A stretch of DNA of 18,348 nucleotides from Dehalococcoidia bacterium (GTDB taxonomy: Bacteria > Chloroflexota > Dehalococcoidia > UBA6926). The position numbers and the translations under genes are program-made. Below are positions 1 through 7,268 of the stretch, one piece after another. The notes beneath the pieces are model-generated. The model did no database searches, was not told the DNA's origin, and saw nothing but the letters and a program-made list of their open reading frames with translations. Location: contig JAPYRO010000006.1 in assembly GCA_029941095.1 (NCBI GenBank), positions 1-18,348 on the forward strand. The letters are read 5' to 3'. How positions within the stretch are numbered: position 1 is the first letter of the stretch; each line of letters begins with the position of its first letter.

Positions 1-576
1 TGCATGTGTCCACTCATCTCTTTTTTCCATTACACAAATAACTTGCTTATCAAAATCTAGATGCTCCCAAGATCTCCATTGCCAAACAATTTCACCAGTT
101 GAATCTATTTCTCTCAAAACATCACCAAACATGTATTCTCTTTCTCGATCAGAATGTAACCCCCCTTTTATTTTTGATACGAGATGAACCGGGATTTGCT
201 CCCAAAACAAAGCTATGGTATTACCATTTTTTAGTCGGGAAAAATCATGGTGCAGTAAATTATGCTCGTAGTTCCATATAAGATTACTATCCCAGTCAAT
301 TTCTATAATTGATGCACTCGACCCCGCAAGCGGTGGTATCCCCATTGACAACTGTTTAGGGGCCCTGGTTCTCGCCAATAAATTACCGTTAGGTAGTAGC
401 ATTCCATACTTTAGGCCCCGGCTAACCTCCCACTTGTGGCGAACTTCACCATGCATATCTATAAGATAAGCGTTGCTATCGAGTCCATTTCTACCCATGC
501 TTTGAATAGGGCCATTAGGGATGATTAAGTTATACCCAGGGAATACTTGAGAGATACCAGCGAACTTATCTTTCAT
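1..576 (-). CDS. Arylsulfotransferase-like (ASST / PQQ-propeller type) protein, N-terminal part, truncated by window edge
   Basis: The minus strand is open from an ATG at 576 down to base 1 (192 codons, no stop), so the 3' part lies outside the window. The product begins MKDKFAGISQVFPGYNLIIP. It shows the features of arylsulfotransferase-like beta-propellers: an HHDFSRLKNGNT segment (residues 109-120; conserved pattern HHD..L.NGN), repeated blade ends such as GEVRHKW and GEIVWQW, and an EWTHA motif at the truncated end (residues 188-192). No signal peptide is visible. An in-frame TAA lies upstream and no other start codon falls between it and the ATG. An AAAAGGGG tract about 12 nt upstream is a loose ribosome site. 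It is transcribed away from the CoA-transferase gene. Known ASST enzymes move sulfate between phenolic compounds, but many relatives have no assigned substrate. The family call is good; the activity is inferred. Confidence 0.8.
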   Translation of the reverse strand, partial: MKDKFAGISQVFPGYNLIIPNGPIQSMGRNGLDSNAYLIDMHGEVRHKWEVSRGLKYGMLLPNGNLLARTRAPKQLSMGIPPLAGSSASIIEIDWDSNLIWNYEHNLLHHDFSRLKNGNTIALFWEQIPVHLVSKIKGGLHSDREREYMFGDVLREIDSTGEIVWQWRSWEHLDFDKQVICVMEKRDEWTHA

Positions 577-726
577 TTCAAATACGACACCCCTTTTAGT
601 GTGATCGTTTCTTTAATTATAATGACAATGATGAGCTATTATGAACAAACTATCCAAAATAGGATTTTTTGTTCAAGCATGGGACACTTGCATATCAGAA
701 TGGGTTATAAATAAATAGGGGGCTAT
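577..726. promoter_or_regulatory. Divergent intergenic region between the arylsulfotransferase-like gene and the CoA-transferase operon
   Basis: This 150-bp AT-rich spacer must hold the promoters for both divergent units. A TATAAT hexamer is present at 618-623 on the plus strand, and the partly palindromic surroundings give a second TATAAT on the minus strand (621-616). Neither has a convincing -35 box at 16-18 bp, so the exact promoters cannot be named. An AGGGGG ribosome site (717-722) precedes the ATG at 727. Confidence 0.35.
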
Positions 727-1947
727 ATGTCAGAACTGCTAAAAGGCATTAAAGTTTTAGAAATTGCAAACTGGGTAGCTGCTCCATCTGCATGTTCAAT
801 TCTTGCAGATCTTGGAGCTGAGGTTACAAAAATTGAACACCCAGAAACTGGGGATCCTGTGAGAAGCATAGACGTGACTCCTGATGGGATCATAACGAGT
901 GAGTCCGACGATGAGAACACCTCTTTCGAACAGCTCAACAGAGGGAAAAAAAGCGTTGGTATAAATCTGGGCACCACTTATGGACAAGAAATAGTTCGTA
1001 AATTAGTTGAGGACGTAGATATAGTAGTAACCAACCTGGTTCCTGAAAGACAGACAAAATACCACCTAACCTACGAGGATTGCTTGACTGCAAATCCACA
1101 AATTATCTACGTGGCTCTAACCGGTTATGGAACCAAAGGAGAAGAAAGAGATCGTTTAGGATTTGATTATGCAGCTTTCTGGGCAAGGTCAGGAATAATG
1201 GGATCGATCGGTAACGAAGGAGAATCACCTGCGCAGCAAAGGCCTGGTATGGGAGACCAAGTAACTTCTCTGGCTTTAACTACTAGCATATCGTTAGCTT
1301 TACTAGACAAAGAACGAACAGGGAAAGGAAAGCAAATAGAGTGCTCACTTTTACACTCGGGATTATGGGTTCTTGGATTGGATTTTGCAGCAGCAATGAG
1401 GCATAAAAAAGCGGTGAAGAAACACTCCCCTAAACATACCAGTAACCCACTATCAAATTTTTACAGGACAAAAGATCTCAAGTGGGTACAATTAGTTATG
1501 TTTGATTCCGATCGGTTTTGGCCAGGTTTTTGTAACGCTCTTAGTATAAAAAATCTTGGAGAACAGCACGGGTATGCGACAGCCGCAGGTAGAGCTGAAA
1601 ATAGTACTGAATTGATCCAAGATCTTACTGAAATATTCTTATCCAAATCATCAGCAGAATGGGGAGCTAAATTAGATGAGGAAGGTTGCATATGGGCGCC
1701 CGTTAAAACCCTTGACGAATCGATAATAGATCCACAAATAAAAGCGAATGATTATACTTCTACCATTGAGAATTCCTACGAAACAGAAATAGAAATCATA
1801 AAAGCTCCTTTCAAAATATCGGGAGAAGACACCAATCCAATCGCTGGGGCACCAATTCTTGGGCAACATACAGAGGAAAAACTACTACAAGCAGGTTACT
1901 CCTGGAACCAAATCGGCAAATTTAAAGAAGAAGGCGCTATCATATAA
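727..1947 (+). CDS. CaiB/BaiF family (class III) CoA-transferase
   Basis: Class III CoA-transferases move CoA between acyl-CoA and a free carboxylic acid, typically activating an acid for breakdown in the cytoplasm. The 406-residue length is normal for a one-domain family member. Visible motifs are the N-terminal GIKVLEIANWVAAP block, the LGAEVTKIEHPETGDPVR segment (residues 29-46), NRGKKSVGINL (71-81), and the GFDY block (145-148) with Asp147 matching the catalytic aspartate of formyl-CoA transferase. The AGGGGG site 5 nt upstream supports the start. It leads a unit with a CMD-family gene 54 bp downstream and an FAD monooxygenase after that, which suggests CoA activation within a catabolic route, perhaps aromatic. 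The substrate cannot be read from sequence. The stop lies inside a long inverted repeat. Confidence 0.93.
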   Translation: MSELLKGIKVLEIANWVAAPSACSILADLGAEVTKIEHPETGDPVRSIDVTPDGIITSESDDENTSFEQLNRGKKSVGINLGTTYGQEIVRKLVEDVDIVVTNLVPERQTKYHLTYEDCLTANPQIIYVALTGYGTKGEERDRLGFDYAAFWARSGIMGSIGNEGESPAQQRPGMGDQVTSLALTTSISLALLDKERTGKGKQIECSLLHSGLWVLGLDFAAAMRHKKAVKKHSPKHTSNPLSNFYRTKDLKWVQLVMFDSDRFWPGFCNALSIKNLGEQHGYATAAGRAENSTELIQDLTEIFLSKSSAEWGAKLDEEGCIWAPVKTLDESIIDPQIKANDYTSTIENSYETEIEIIKAPFKISGEDTNPIAGAPILGQHTEEKLLQAGYSWNQIGKFKEEGAII

Positions 1948-1976
1948 TATAATTCGTTCGAATTATATTATATGAT
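1939..1976. repeat. 18-bp perfect AT-rich inverted repeat over the CoA-transferase stop codon
   Basis: The left arm 1939-1956 and right arm 1959-1976 are exact reverse complements separated by TT; the centre reads AATTCGTTCGAATT. The gene's TAA (1945-1947) lies inside the left arm. The following bases are not a T-run, so a standard intrinsic terminator is unlikely. RNA from it would form a long A-U hairpin about 15 nt before the AGGAGGG ribosome site of the next gene. It could act as an mRNA stability or processing element, an attenuator, or an operator for a dimeric protein. Confidence 0.85.
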
Positions 1977-2001
1977 TGGAATATTTAAGTAGGAGGGAAT
2001 A

Positions 2002-2397
2002 ATGACAACTTCAGACGAAAGATACGAGCGTGGACAAAAAAAAATAGAGGAAATATTCGGCGAATACTCTGATAGCATCCGTAGTGGATTTGAAGACGTA
2101 GCGCCGGCATTTTTTCGTTATGCGGATGAATATGTATTTGGAGAATTGTGGTCACGTCCAGGCTTAGACCTTAAATCAAGGACACTCGTCACTATAGGTG
2201 TTCTGGCGGCTTTAGGTATTGAGTACACTTTAGGGCTGCATATAAAAGGCGCGCTGACTCAAGGTATAACAGAAGAAGAGATAATAGAAACTCTCATGCA
2301 ACAAGCTCCTTATGGAGGACACCCAAGAGCCATTGCTGGATTCAAAGTTGCGAAAGAATGCTTTGCGGACTGGGAATCTAGAAAACAATCAAAATAA
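2002..2397 (+). CDS. Carboxymuconolactone decarboxylase (CMD) family protein
   Basis: This 131-residue protein matches the one-domain PcaC-like type of the CMD/AhpD superfamily. The core is RPGLDLKSRTLVTIGVLAALG (residues 52-72), followed by Glu74, His80, the helix GITEEEIIETLMQQAPYGG (88-106) and P108. The family's gamma-carboxymuconolactone decarboxylases act in the beta-ketoadipate pathway of aromatic breakdown. Here the CxxC pair of AhpD peroxidases is absent and replaced by the E-x5-H pattern, so a decarboxylase or isomerase-like role is more likely than peroxide reduction. A perfect AGGAGGG site (1991-1997) supports the start. It sits between the CoA-transferase and a flavin monooxygenase, with 22 bp to the latter, consistent with one catabolic operon. 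The real substrate is unknown. Confidence 0.88.
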   Translation: MTTSDERYERGQKKIEEIFGEYSDSIRSGFEDVAPAFFRYADEYVFGELWSRPGLDLKSRTLVTIGVLAALGIEYTLGLHIKGALTQGITEEEIIETLMQQAPYGGHPRAIAGFKVAKECFADWESRKQSK

Positions 2398-2419
2398 AAA
2401 GAGCAAATGGGGGCATGCT

Positions 2420-3643
2420 ATGCGTAAAATAGAAGGCACTGTTGTGGCAGGAGGCGGAGCTGTCGGGCTAATGACAGCGTTAAGAATTGCCCAGCAAGGT
2501 GTCCCAGTCACTATCTTTGAATCAGCACCGACTTTAGTTGAAGAATATCGAGCGTCGACTTTCCATCCTCCAACAATAGAAATGCTGAGTGAGGTAGGCA
2601 TAGCCGATAAATTAGGAAAGAAAGCTTTAATAGCTGATAAATTCCAACTTCGTGATAAGGAAAAAGGTATAGTTGCAGAATTTGATATGGATGCCCTTAA
2701 AAAAGATACCAAGTTCCCATATAGACTCCAGATAGAGCAATACGCTCTAGTGCTTTTACTTTTTGACAGTTTAAAATCTTTCCCCAACTGCCAAATACTG
2801 TTTAACCACGAAGTGATCTCGGCAAATCCAAAAGAGGACGAAGTAGAAATAAAATTCCGCAACCCCGAAGGTGAAGATACTGTTATTTGTGACTACCTGG
2901 TTGGGGCGGATGGTGCACGAAGTGCCGTGAGAACAAGCGTCAACATTCCATTCGATGGAATGACATATCCCGAAAGATACTTAGTTACGTTCACTACTTT
3001 CGAATTTAGAGAGATAATGCCAGATTTAGCTTATGTAAACTATGTCTCAGATCCTGAAGAATGGTTTGTACTGCTTAGATCCCCGGGGCTTTGGCGTGTT
3101 TTATTCCCAACTAAACCAGAGGAAACAATCTTTGATACCGATCCAGATCCGGCTGTTTTAGATGAAATTGCTCAAAAGCGCTACCAAAAAATACATCAAA
3201 CAGAAGTACCTTATCCAATAACTTGGCGAAATATATACAGGGTACATCAGAGAGTCGCAGCATCTTACAGAAGTGGAAGAGTTTTCATTGCAGGAGATGC
3301 AGCTCACGTTAATAATCCCTTGGGAGGAATGGGGCTAAATGGAGGCCTTCAAGATGCATTCTATCTAGGTAACGCATTAGCTTTATCTTGGAAAAACGCT
3401 CTTAATGAACCTTTACTGGAACATTACGCAGAAGAAAGAAGAAAAATAGCTTTGAATTTCATACGGGCACAGACAGCTCAAAACGAAGAAAATATCCGAC
3501 AAAAAGACCCCGTAATAAGAGAGGAAAAACAGGGCGAGATGCGTGCAATGGCAAAAGACAACTCCCTTGCGAGAGATTATCTCCTGAGAACATCAATGAT
3601 CCAAGGAATTAGATCGATGGCCCCACTTCCACAAATTTATTAA
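2420..3643 (+). CDS. FAD-dependent aromatic-type monooxygenase (PF01494 family)
   Basis: This is a 407-residue class A flavoprotein monooxygenase. All three nucleotide-binding fingerprints are present: the Rossmann GGGAVG near the N terminus (residues 11-16), the DG motif LVGADGARSAVR (about 161-172, D164-G165) and the GD motif FIAGDAAHVNNPLGGMGLNG (from about residue 289; G292-D293). The frame is open from 2312, but the ATG at 2420 is the better start because a GGGGG site lies 6 nt upstream and the Rossmann fold begins directly after it; the longer form would overlap the CMD gene. Family members hydroxylate phenolic rings using NAD(P)H and O2. With the CoA-transferase and CMD protein upstream, a role in oxidative breakdown of an aromatic or related acid is inferred. 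Confidence 0.92.
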   Translation: MRKIEGTVVAGGGAVGLMTALRIAQQGVPVTIFESAPTLVEEYRASTFHPPTIEMLSEVGIADKLGKKALIADKFQLRDKEKGIVAEFDMDALKKDTKFPYRLQIEQYALVLLLFDSLKSFPNCQILFNHEVISANPKEDEVEIKFRNPEGEDTVICDYLVGADGARSAVRTSVNIPFDGMTYPERYLVTFTTFEFREIMPDLAYVNYVSDPEEWFVLLRSPGLWRVLFPTKPEETIFDTDPDPAVLDEIAQKRYQKIHQTEVPYPITWRNIYRVHQRVAASYRSGRVFIAGDAAHVNNPLGGMGLNGGLQDAFYLGNALALSWKNALNEPLLEHYAEERRKIALNFIRAQTAQNEENIRQKDPVIREEKQGEMRAMAKDNSLARDYLLRTSMIQGIRSMAPLPQIY

Positions 3644-3663
3644 AAGTCGTGTATTTACGGGCG

Positions 3664-3680
3664 ATGGAACGGGATTCCAT
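3664..3680 (+). terminator. Possible weak terminator after the monooxygenase gene
   Basis: ATGGAA (3664-3669) and TTCCAT (3675-3680) form a 6-bp stem with a CGGGA loop, 20 bp past the monooxygenase stop and followed by the T-rich TATATTATT. The stem is short and the T tract interrupted, so termination would be inefficient. Confidence 0.35.
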
Positions 3681-3706
3681 TATATTATTGAAATATTTTG
3701 TAGGGC

Positions 3707-3734
3707 TTCACAAATATAGTGTATTCTATATAAA
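3707..3734 (+). promoter_or_regulatory. Sigma-70-type promoter for the msrB/CysO-like unit
   Basis: TTCACA (3707-3712, five of six to TTGACA) and TATAAA (3729-3734, five of six to TATAAT) are separated by 16 bp. The predicted transcript would begin around 3741, leaving a leader of about 50 nt before the preferred msrB start. The match is by eye only. Confidence 0.45.
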
Positions 3735-3792
3735 CGTCTATTACCGATGAAAACCTTTTCACAATAAACGTAGGATGAGAAACGAGGCTTTA

Positions 3793-4182
3793 ATGCTAGA
3801 AAAAGATGATAACTATTATCAGTCCCATCTGACCCAAGAACAGTATCAAGTTACTAGATTAAAAACGACCGAGCCTCCTTTTACTGGAATTTATTGGGAC
3901 TCAAAAACTGACGGGGTATATAACTGCATATGTTGTGAAATCCCTCTTTTCCAATCGGATACCAAATATGATTCTGGTAGCGGCTGGCCAAGTTTTTGGA
4001 AGCCTATTGATTCAGAATCAATAGAAACCGAAACGGATACATCTTTCGGCATGGAACGTACAGAAATCAGTTGTAAGAATTGCGGTGCGCACCTAGGACA
4101 TGTATTTCCTGATGGGCCTCAACCTACCGGGCTACGCTATTGCATCAATTCAGCGTCTTTGGACCTGAAGAAAACTGATTAG
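3793..4182 (+). CDS. msrB: Peptide-methionine (R)-S-oxide reductase MsrB
   Basis: MsrB reduces the R-epimer of methionine sulfoxide in oxidised proteins. All diagnostic parts are visible (numbering from the chosen start): two CxxC zinc pairs (C45/C48 and C94/C97), GSGWPSFWKPI (62-72), GAHLGHVFPDGP (98-109), and RYCINSASL with catalytic Cys117. The frame is open from an ATG at 3775, but that codon has no properly spaced ribosome site; the ATG at 3793 has GAGG five bases upstream, giving 129 residues. A good promoter-like pair lies upstream. The CysO-like carrier starts 8 bp after the stop, so the two are probably co-transcribed. The catalytic residue is an ordinary cysteine codon, in contrast to the TGA at the redox position of the thioredoxin-like gene elsewhere in the window. 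Confidence 0.95.
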   Translation: MLEKDDNYYQSHLTQEQYQVTRLKTTEPPFTGIYWDSKTDGVYNCICCEIPLFQSDTKYDSGSGWPSFWKPIDSESIETETDTSFGMERTEISCKNCGAHLGHVFPDGPQPTGLRYCINSASLDLKKTD

Positions 4183-4190
4183 AGAGAATC

Positions 4191-4472
4191 ATGGCTGTAT
4201 TGATGAAAGTCCCGACCGCGCTCCGCCGCGTAACTGATGGTAAAGAGACTATCGAAATTCCTGAAGGAACAGTTACGCAAGCGCTTGATATACTAGATTC
4301 TCAATATCCAGGATTTAAAGAGCGTATCTTAGATGATGAATCAGGAGATGTTCATCCATTTATCTCGATTTTCTTAAACGATAATGACATACAATATATA
4401 GATGGATTGGAAACGACTTTATCTGAAGGAGATGAATTAATCATTATCCCCGCGATCGCCGGTGGATCTTAA
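4191..4472 (+). CDS. MoaD/ThiS-family sulfur carrier protein, CysO-like
   Basis: This 93-residue beta-grasp protein resembles the CysO sulfur carrier of actinobacterial cysteine synthesis more than molybdopterin MoaD. Shared features are the N-terminal VPTALRRVTDG segment, a middle HPFISIFLNDNDI block, and the C-terminal GDELIIIPAIAGG. Such carriers are adenylated and thiocarboxylated on the terminal glycine by an E1-like enzyme. Unusually, one serine follows the Gly-Gly, so the reactive end would have to be exposed by a protease, as known for carriers with extra C-terminal residues that are trimmed by JAMM-type peptidases. No E1 or JAMM gene is in this window. It is tightly linked to msrB (8 bp) and to a small membrane peptide gene 33 bp downstream. 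Its use for cysteine, thiamine or another thio-compound is not determined. Confidence 0.85.
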   Translation: MAVLMKVPTALRRVTDGKETIEIPEGTVTQALDILDSQYPGFKERILDDESGDVHPFISIFLNDNDIQYIDGLETTLSEGDELIIIPAIAGGS

Positions 4473-4505
4473 ATAATAAAACGAAACGAGGAACAGGAGA
4501 GCCTA

Positions 4506-4607
4506 ATGGCAAAAGGGTTAAAAATATTTATCTGGATCATCCTAAGCGTTTTAGGCGGTTTGTTGCTTATGGCATCAAACAAAGATGGATCGGATAAGAA
4601 AAATTAG
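4506..4607 (+). CDS. Small single-pass membrane protein, 33 residues, function unknown
   Basis: A short frame begins with ATG at 4506 and encodes MAKGLKIFIWIILSVLGGLL followed by LMASNKDGSDKKN, ending in tandem TAG TAG stops. A strong AGGAGAG ribosome site (4494-4500) lies five bases ahead, which argues for real translation. Residues about 6-23 form one hydrophobic helix; lysines flank it at both ends. It is 33 bp downstream of the CysO-like gene and upstream of an MFS porter. The family is not recognised. It could be an accessory subunit of a membrane complex or a small regulator. It would be missed by gene callers with a 60- or 90-residue cutoff. Confidence 0.7.
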   Translation: MAKGLKIFIWIILSVLGGLLLMASNKDGSDKKN

Positions 4608-4665
4608 TAGAACGTTAGATTATTAAATGTATAAACATATTTCTAGTCTATACCTGGGCTCATAG

Positions 4666-5967
4666 ATGGCTCCAGAGAAAACTAGCACTCCAAGTATGAT
4701 TGACAATGATCCCACGAGGAACAATAAAATTTTCTTCGGATGGTGGGTTGCAATCGCAGCAGTTTTACTCAACCTATTTATGGGAGGCGTCTTATTTTAT
4801 GGTTTCACCGTTGTAATATTACCCTTAACGGAAGAAACCGGTTGGAGCAGAACCGTTGTAACAGGAGTTTTCCCAATAATTGGAATACTTGCTGGAATTC
4901 TTGCACCTTTCTTAGGAAATCTTTTTGACAGAGTTGGTCCTCGCCCGATAATTGCAGTAGGCCTGACGGCAATGGGAACTGGTTTAGTTTTAGTTTCAAA
5001 TGTAACAACATTGCCAACATTTTATGCAGCTTTCACTTTAGCTAATCTTGGTTCCGTCTGCATATGGTCTTCTAGTGGACCGGCAGTGGCAAACTGGTTT
5101 GTAGAAAAACAAGGTAGGGCACTAGGTCTCTACAGTCTAGGGTTCGCTCTTTCGGGAATAATGTCTCCTCCTTTTTTCTGGCTAGTACAAGAAGTAGGAT
5201 GGCGTACCGCTTTCACATATGTCGGAGTCATAGCTTGGATACTTATCCCGTTTGCCATGTTTTTCATTCGCCATAGACCGGAGAATTATGGGTTATATCC
5301 AGATGGGTCTGATAGCCCTCCTTTACAGGTGGGTAATAGTGAAATAGAAAACGGCGGCGAAGGCGAGCTGAATTTAACCCCTTCTCAAGCTATAAGAACA
5401 AAAGCTTTTTGGCTTATGGCAATAGGATCTAGCTTGGCGTTCCTTACTATTGCAGCTCTCCAAGTCCACTGGGCCCCATACCTAGAGAACGTAGGGTATT
5501 CAAGGCAGTCAGCAGCTTTATTACTCCCTGCCATGCCACTCAGCACAGTAATTGGAAGAGTTCTTTTTGGAGTGCTAGCGGATAAATATAATAAGAAAAT
5601 AATGGCCAGTGTAGCCTTCGTGCTCCAATCAATAGCGATTTTAATATTAGCTTTAATATCCGCTGATAAGCCTTGGATACTAGTGCTCTTTTTATGTTTT
5701 TGGAGCGTCGGTTTTGGTGGAACAATAGTGACAAGGCTAGCACTTCAAGGATACTTATTTGGGAGATATTCTTTCGGAACACTTCAAGGACTATTTTCTA
5801 TGTCTAGTGAAGCTGGCTTTGCATTTGCCCCGTTAATCGCTAGTATTGTATTCGATATTACAGGATCGTACAGTCCTCTTTTCTTCGCATTTGCGGCCCT
5901 AACTTTATTAGCAGCTCCAATCACTATGCTAATCAAAAGACCACAACCTATATTGACAAGTAAATAG
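4666..5967 (+). CDS. MFS transporter, oxalate/formate antiporter or monocarboxylate-porter-like (first of tandem pair)
   Basis: This 433-residue protein has about twelve hydrophobic segments in two halves joined by a polar loop (about residues 205-245). The first half carries FFGWWVAIAA at the start of TM1, the GWSR motif after TM1 (59-62), the MFS signature GNLFDRVGPR (84-93), and PAVANWFVEKQGRALG after TM4. RPENYGLYPDG begins the central loop. These match the OFA/monocarboxylate branch of the major facilitator superfamily, which moves small organic acids across the cytoplasmic membrane. The start is uncertain: neither the ATG at 4666 nor the one at 4699 has a clear ribosome site. It is followed 41 bp later by a clear paralogue. 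The nearby catabolic operon suggests uptake of an organic acid; that link is inference. Confidence 0.88.
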   Translation: MAPEKTSTPSMIDNDPTRNNKIFFGWWVAIAAVLLNLFMGGVLFYGFTVVILPLTEETGWSRTVVTGVFPIIGILAGILAPFLGNLFDRVGPRPIIAVGLTAMGTGLVLVSNVTTLPTFYAAFTLANLGSVCIWSSSGPAVANWFVEKQGRALGLYSLGFALSGIMSPPFFWLVQEVGWRTAFTYVGVIAWILIPFAMFFIRHRPENYGLYPDGSDSPPLQVGNSEIENGGEGELNLTPSQAIRTKAFWLMAIGSSLAFLTIAALQVHWAPYLENVGYSRQSAALLLPAMPLSTVIGRVLFGVLADKYNKKIMASVAFVLQSIAILILALISADKPWILVLFLCFWSVGFGGTIVTRLALQGYLFGRYSFGTLQGLFSMSSEAGFAFAPLIASIVFDITGSYSPLFFAFAALTLLAAPITMLIKRPQPILTSK

Positions 5968-6008
5968 CCTAATTAACCTATATTAAATAGTAAGAGAGGT
6001 ATGAAATT

Positions 6009-7268
6009 TTGATAAATAAAGCGAAAAATCAAACTGGTGTATTTTATGGTTGGTGGATCGTTGCAGCTGCTTTCGTGATGTCTTTCATCTACAGTGGGTT
6101 CTACTTTTGGGCATTCACATTATTTGTTACCCCCATGCAAAGTGAAATCGCCTCTATCGAAAATCATATTGGACCAGCGTTCCTTATCGCTGGAATAGTA
6201 GGAGCAATCCTCGCCCCAATTGCAGGAAATATTTTTGATAAAAGGGGCCCTAAACTCGTCGTCGGCGTTGGAATGATCTGCGGAGGACTGGGATTTGCTC
6301 TAATGGGTTTCATGCAAGAGATATGGCACTTCTACTTGGGTCTTTCATTAGCAGGTATAGGACCTATCGTTATATGGGGAGGAGCCATTCCTTCCGTAGC
6401 AAACTGGTTTAATACATTTCGTGGAAGAGCTCTCGGGATCACCACTGCAGGTCTAGGTTTAGGAGGGTTACTTACAAATCCGTCTCTAATATTAATAAAC
6501 CAATTTGGCTGGCGAAGCACATTTCTATTTATGGCTGTGGCTATTTGGATCATTATATTGCCACTAACAATGATATTAAGGCGTCGCCCTGAAGATTACG
6601 GAATGGTGGAAGACGGCATACAGGGAGAAGACGATACTCTAGAAGAGGTTGAAGGTTTGTTTTTCTTACAAGCTATGAAATCAAAAGTTTTCTGGGCAAT
6701 CGCGGCTATTTTTTCTTTAGCGTTTTGGCCAATAGGCTCTCTACAAATATATCAGTCCCCTTTTATGGAATCAGTCGGATTTACAAGAACAGCTGCAGCA
6801 TCCACTGTAGGAATTATGGCATTAATCACAGTAATCGGGAGAATTGGAGGTGGATGGTTAGCAGATATAATAGACCCTCGTAAAGCGACGACTCTTGCAT
6901 TGAGCCTACAAGCTTTTGGGATCATTGTATTTGCTTTTGTGTCTCCGGATTTAAGTTGGCTTATAGTGATATTCTTAGTCGCTTTTGCACCAGGGTTTGG
7001 TGCCATTACAGTGTTACAACCAGCTCTATTAGCAGGTTACTTTGGACGCCGATCTTTCGGTGCAATCCAAGGAATATTATGGACAGCTACATCCTTTGCT
7101 TTTTCGCTAGCTCCTATAGTGCTGACATGGATAGCGTCGTTCTTCATGGATAATCTATCGCCTGGATTCGTAATATTTGGGGTGTTAAGTGCAATCGGGG
7201 CAATTTTAGTAGTAATTTTACCTAAAGTAAGTTTATTAAGTTCTCAGCCTCAAGAAATTCTAAAATAA
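6009..7268 (+). CDS. MFS transporter, paralogue of the preceding porter (TTG start)
   Basis: This 419-residue porter of about twelve membrane segments is clearly related to its upstream neighbour: both share FYGWW/FFGWW at TM1, GNIFDKRGPK versus GNLFDRVGPR, SVANWF...RGRALG, RPEDYG versus RPENYG, and a GYFGRRSFG/GYLFGRYSFG block near TM10-11. The start is TTG at 6009, with GAGAGG (5994-5999) nine bases upstream. An ATG at 6001 opens only ATG AAA TTT TGA, whose TGA overlaps the TTG. The first external loop is diverged: the GWSR motif of the neighbour is replaced by an EIASIENHIG stretch, so substrate choice may differ. Its stop codon directly abuts the stop of the convergent gene with no bases between. 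Confidence 0.88.
   Translation: MINKAKNQTGVFYGWWIVAAAFVMSFIYSGFYFWAFTLFVTPMQSEIASIENHIGPAFLIAGIVGAILAPIAGNIFDKRGPKLVVGVGMICGGLGFALMGFMQEIWHFYLGLSLAGIGPIVIWGGAIPSVANWFNTFRGRALGITTAGLGLGGLLTNPSLILINQFGWRSTFLFMAVAIWIIILPLTMILRRRPEDYGMVEDGIQGEDDTLEEVEGLFFLQAMKSKVFWAIAAIFSLAFWPIGSLQIYQSPFMESVGFTRTAAASTVGIMALITVIGRIGGGWLADIIDPRKATTLALSLQAFGIIVFAFVSPDLSWLIVIFLVAFAPGFGAITVLQPALLAGYFGRRSFGAIQGILWTATSFAFSLAPIVLTWIASFFMDNLSPGFVIFGVLSAIGAILVVILPKVSLLSSQPQEILK

Noticed and set aside
99..281. 60-residue plus-strand frame near the left edge
   Set aside because: It lies opposite the arylsulfotransferase-like frame, which is open over the full 576 bp with family motifs; the plus-strand peptide has no ribosome site or recognisable domain.
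2312..2419. Longer N terminus of the flavin monooxygenase
   Set aside because: It would overlap the CMD gene by 86 bp and add 36 residues before the Rossmann strand; the ATG at 2420 has a well-placed GGGGG site.
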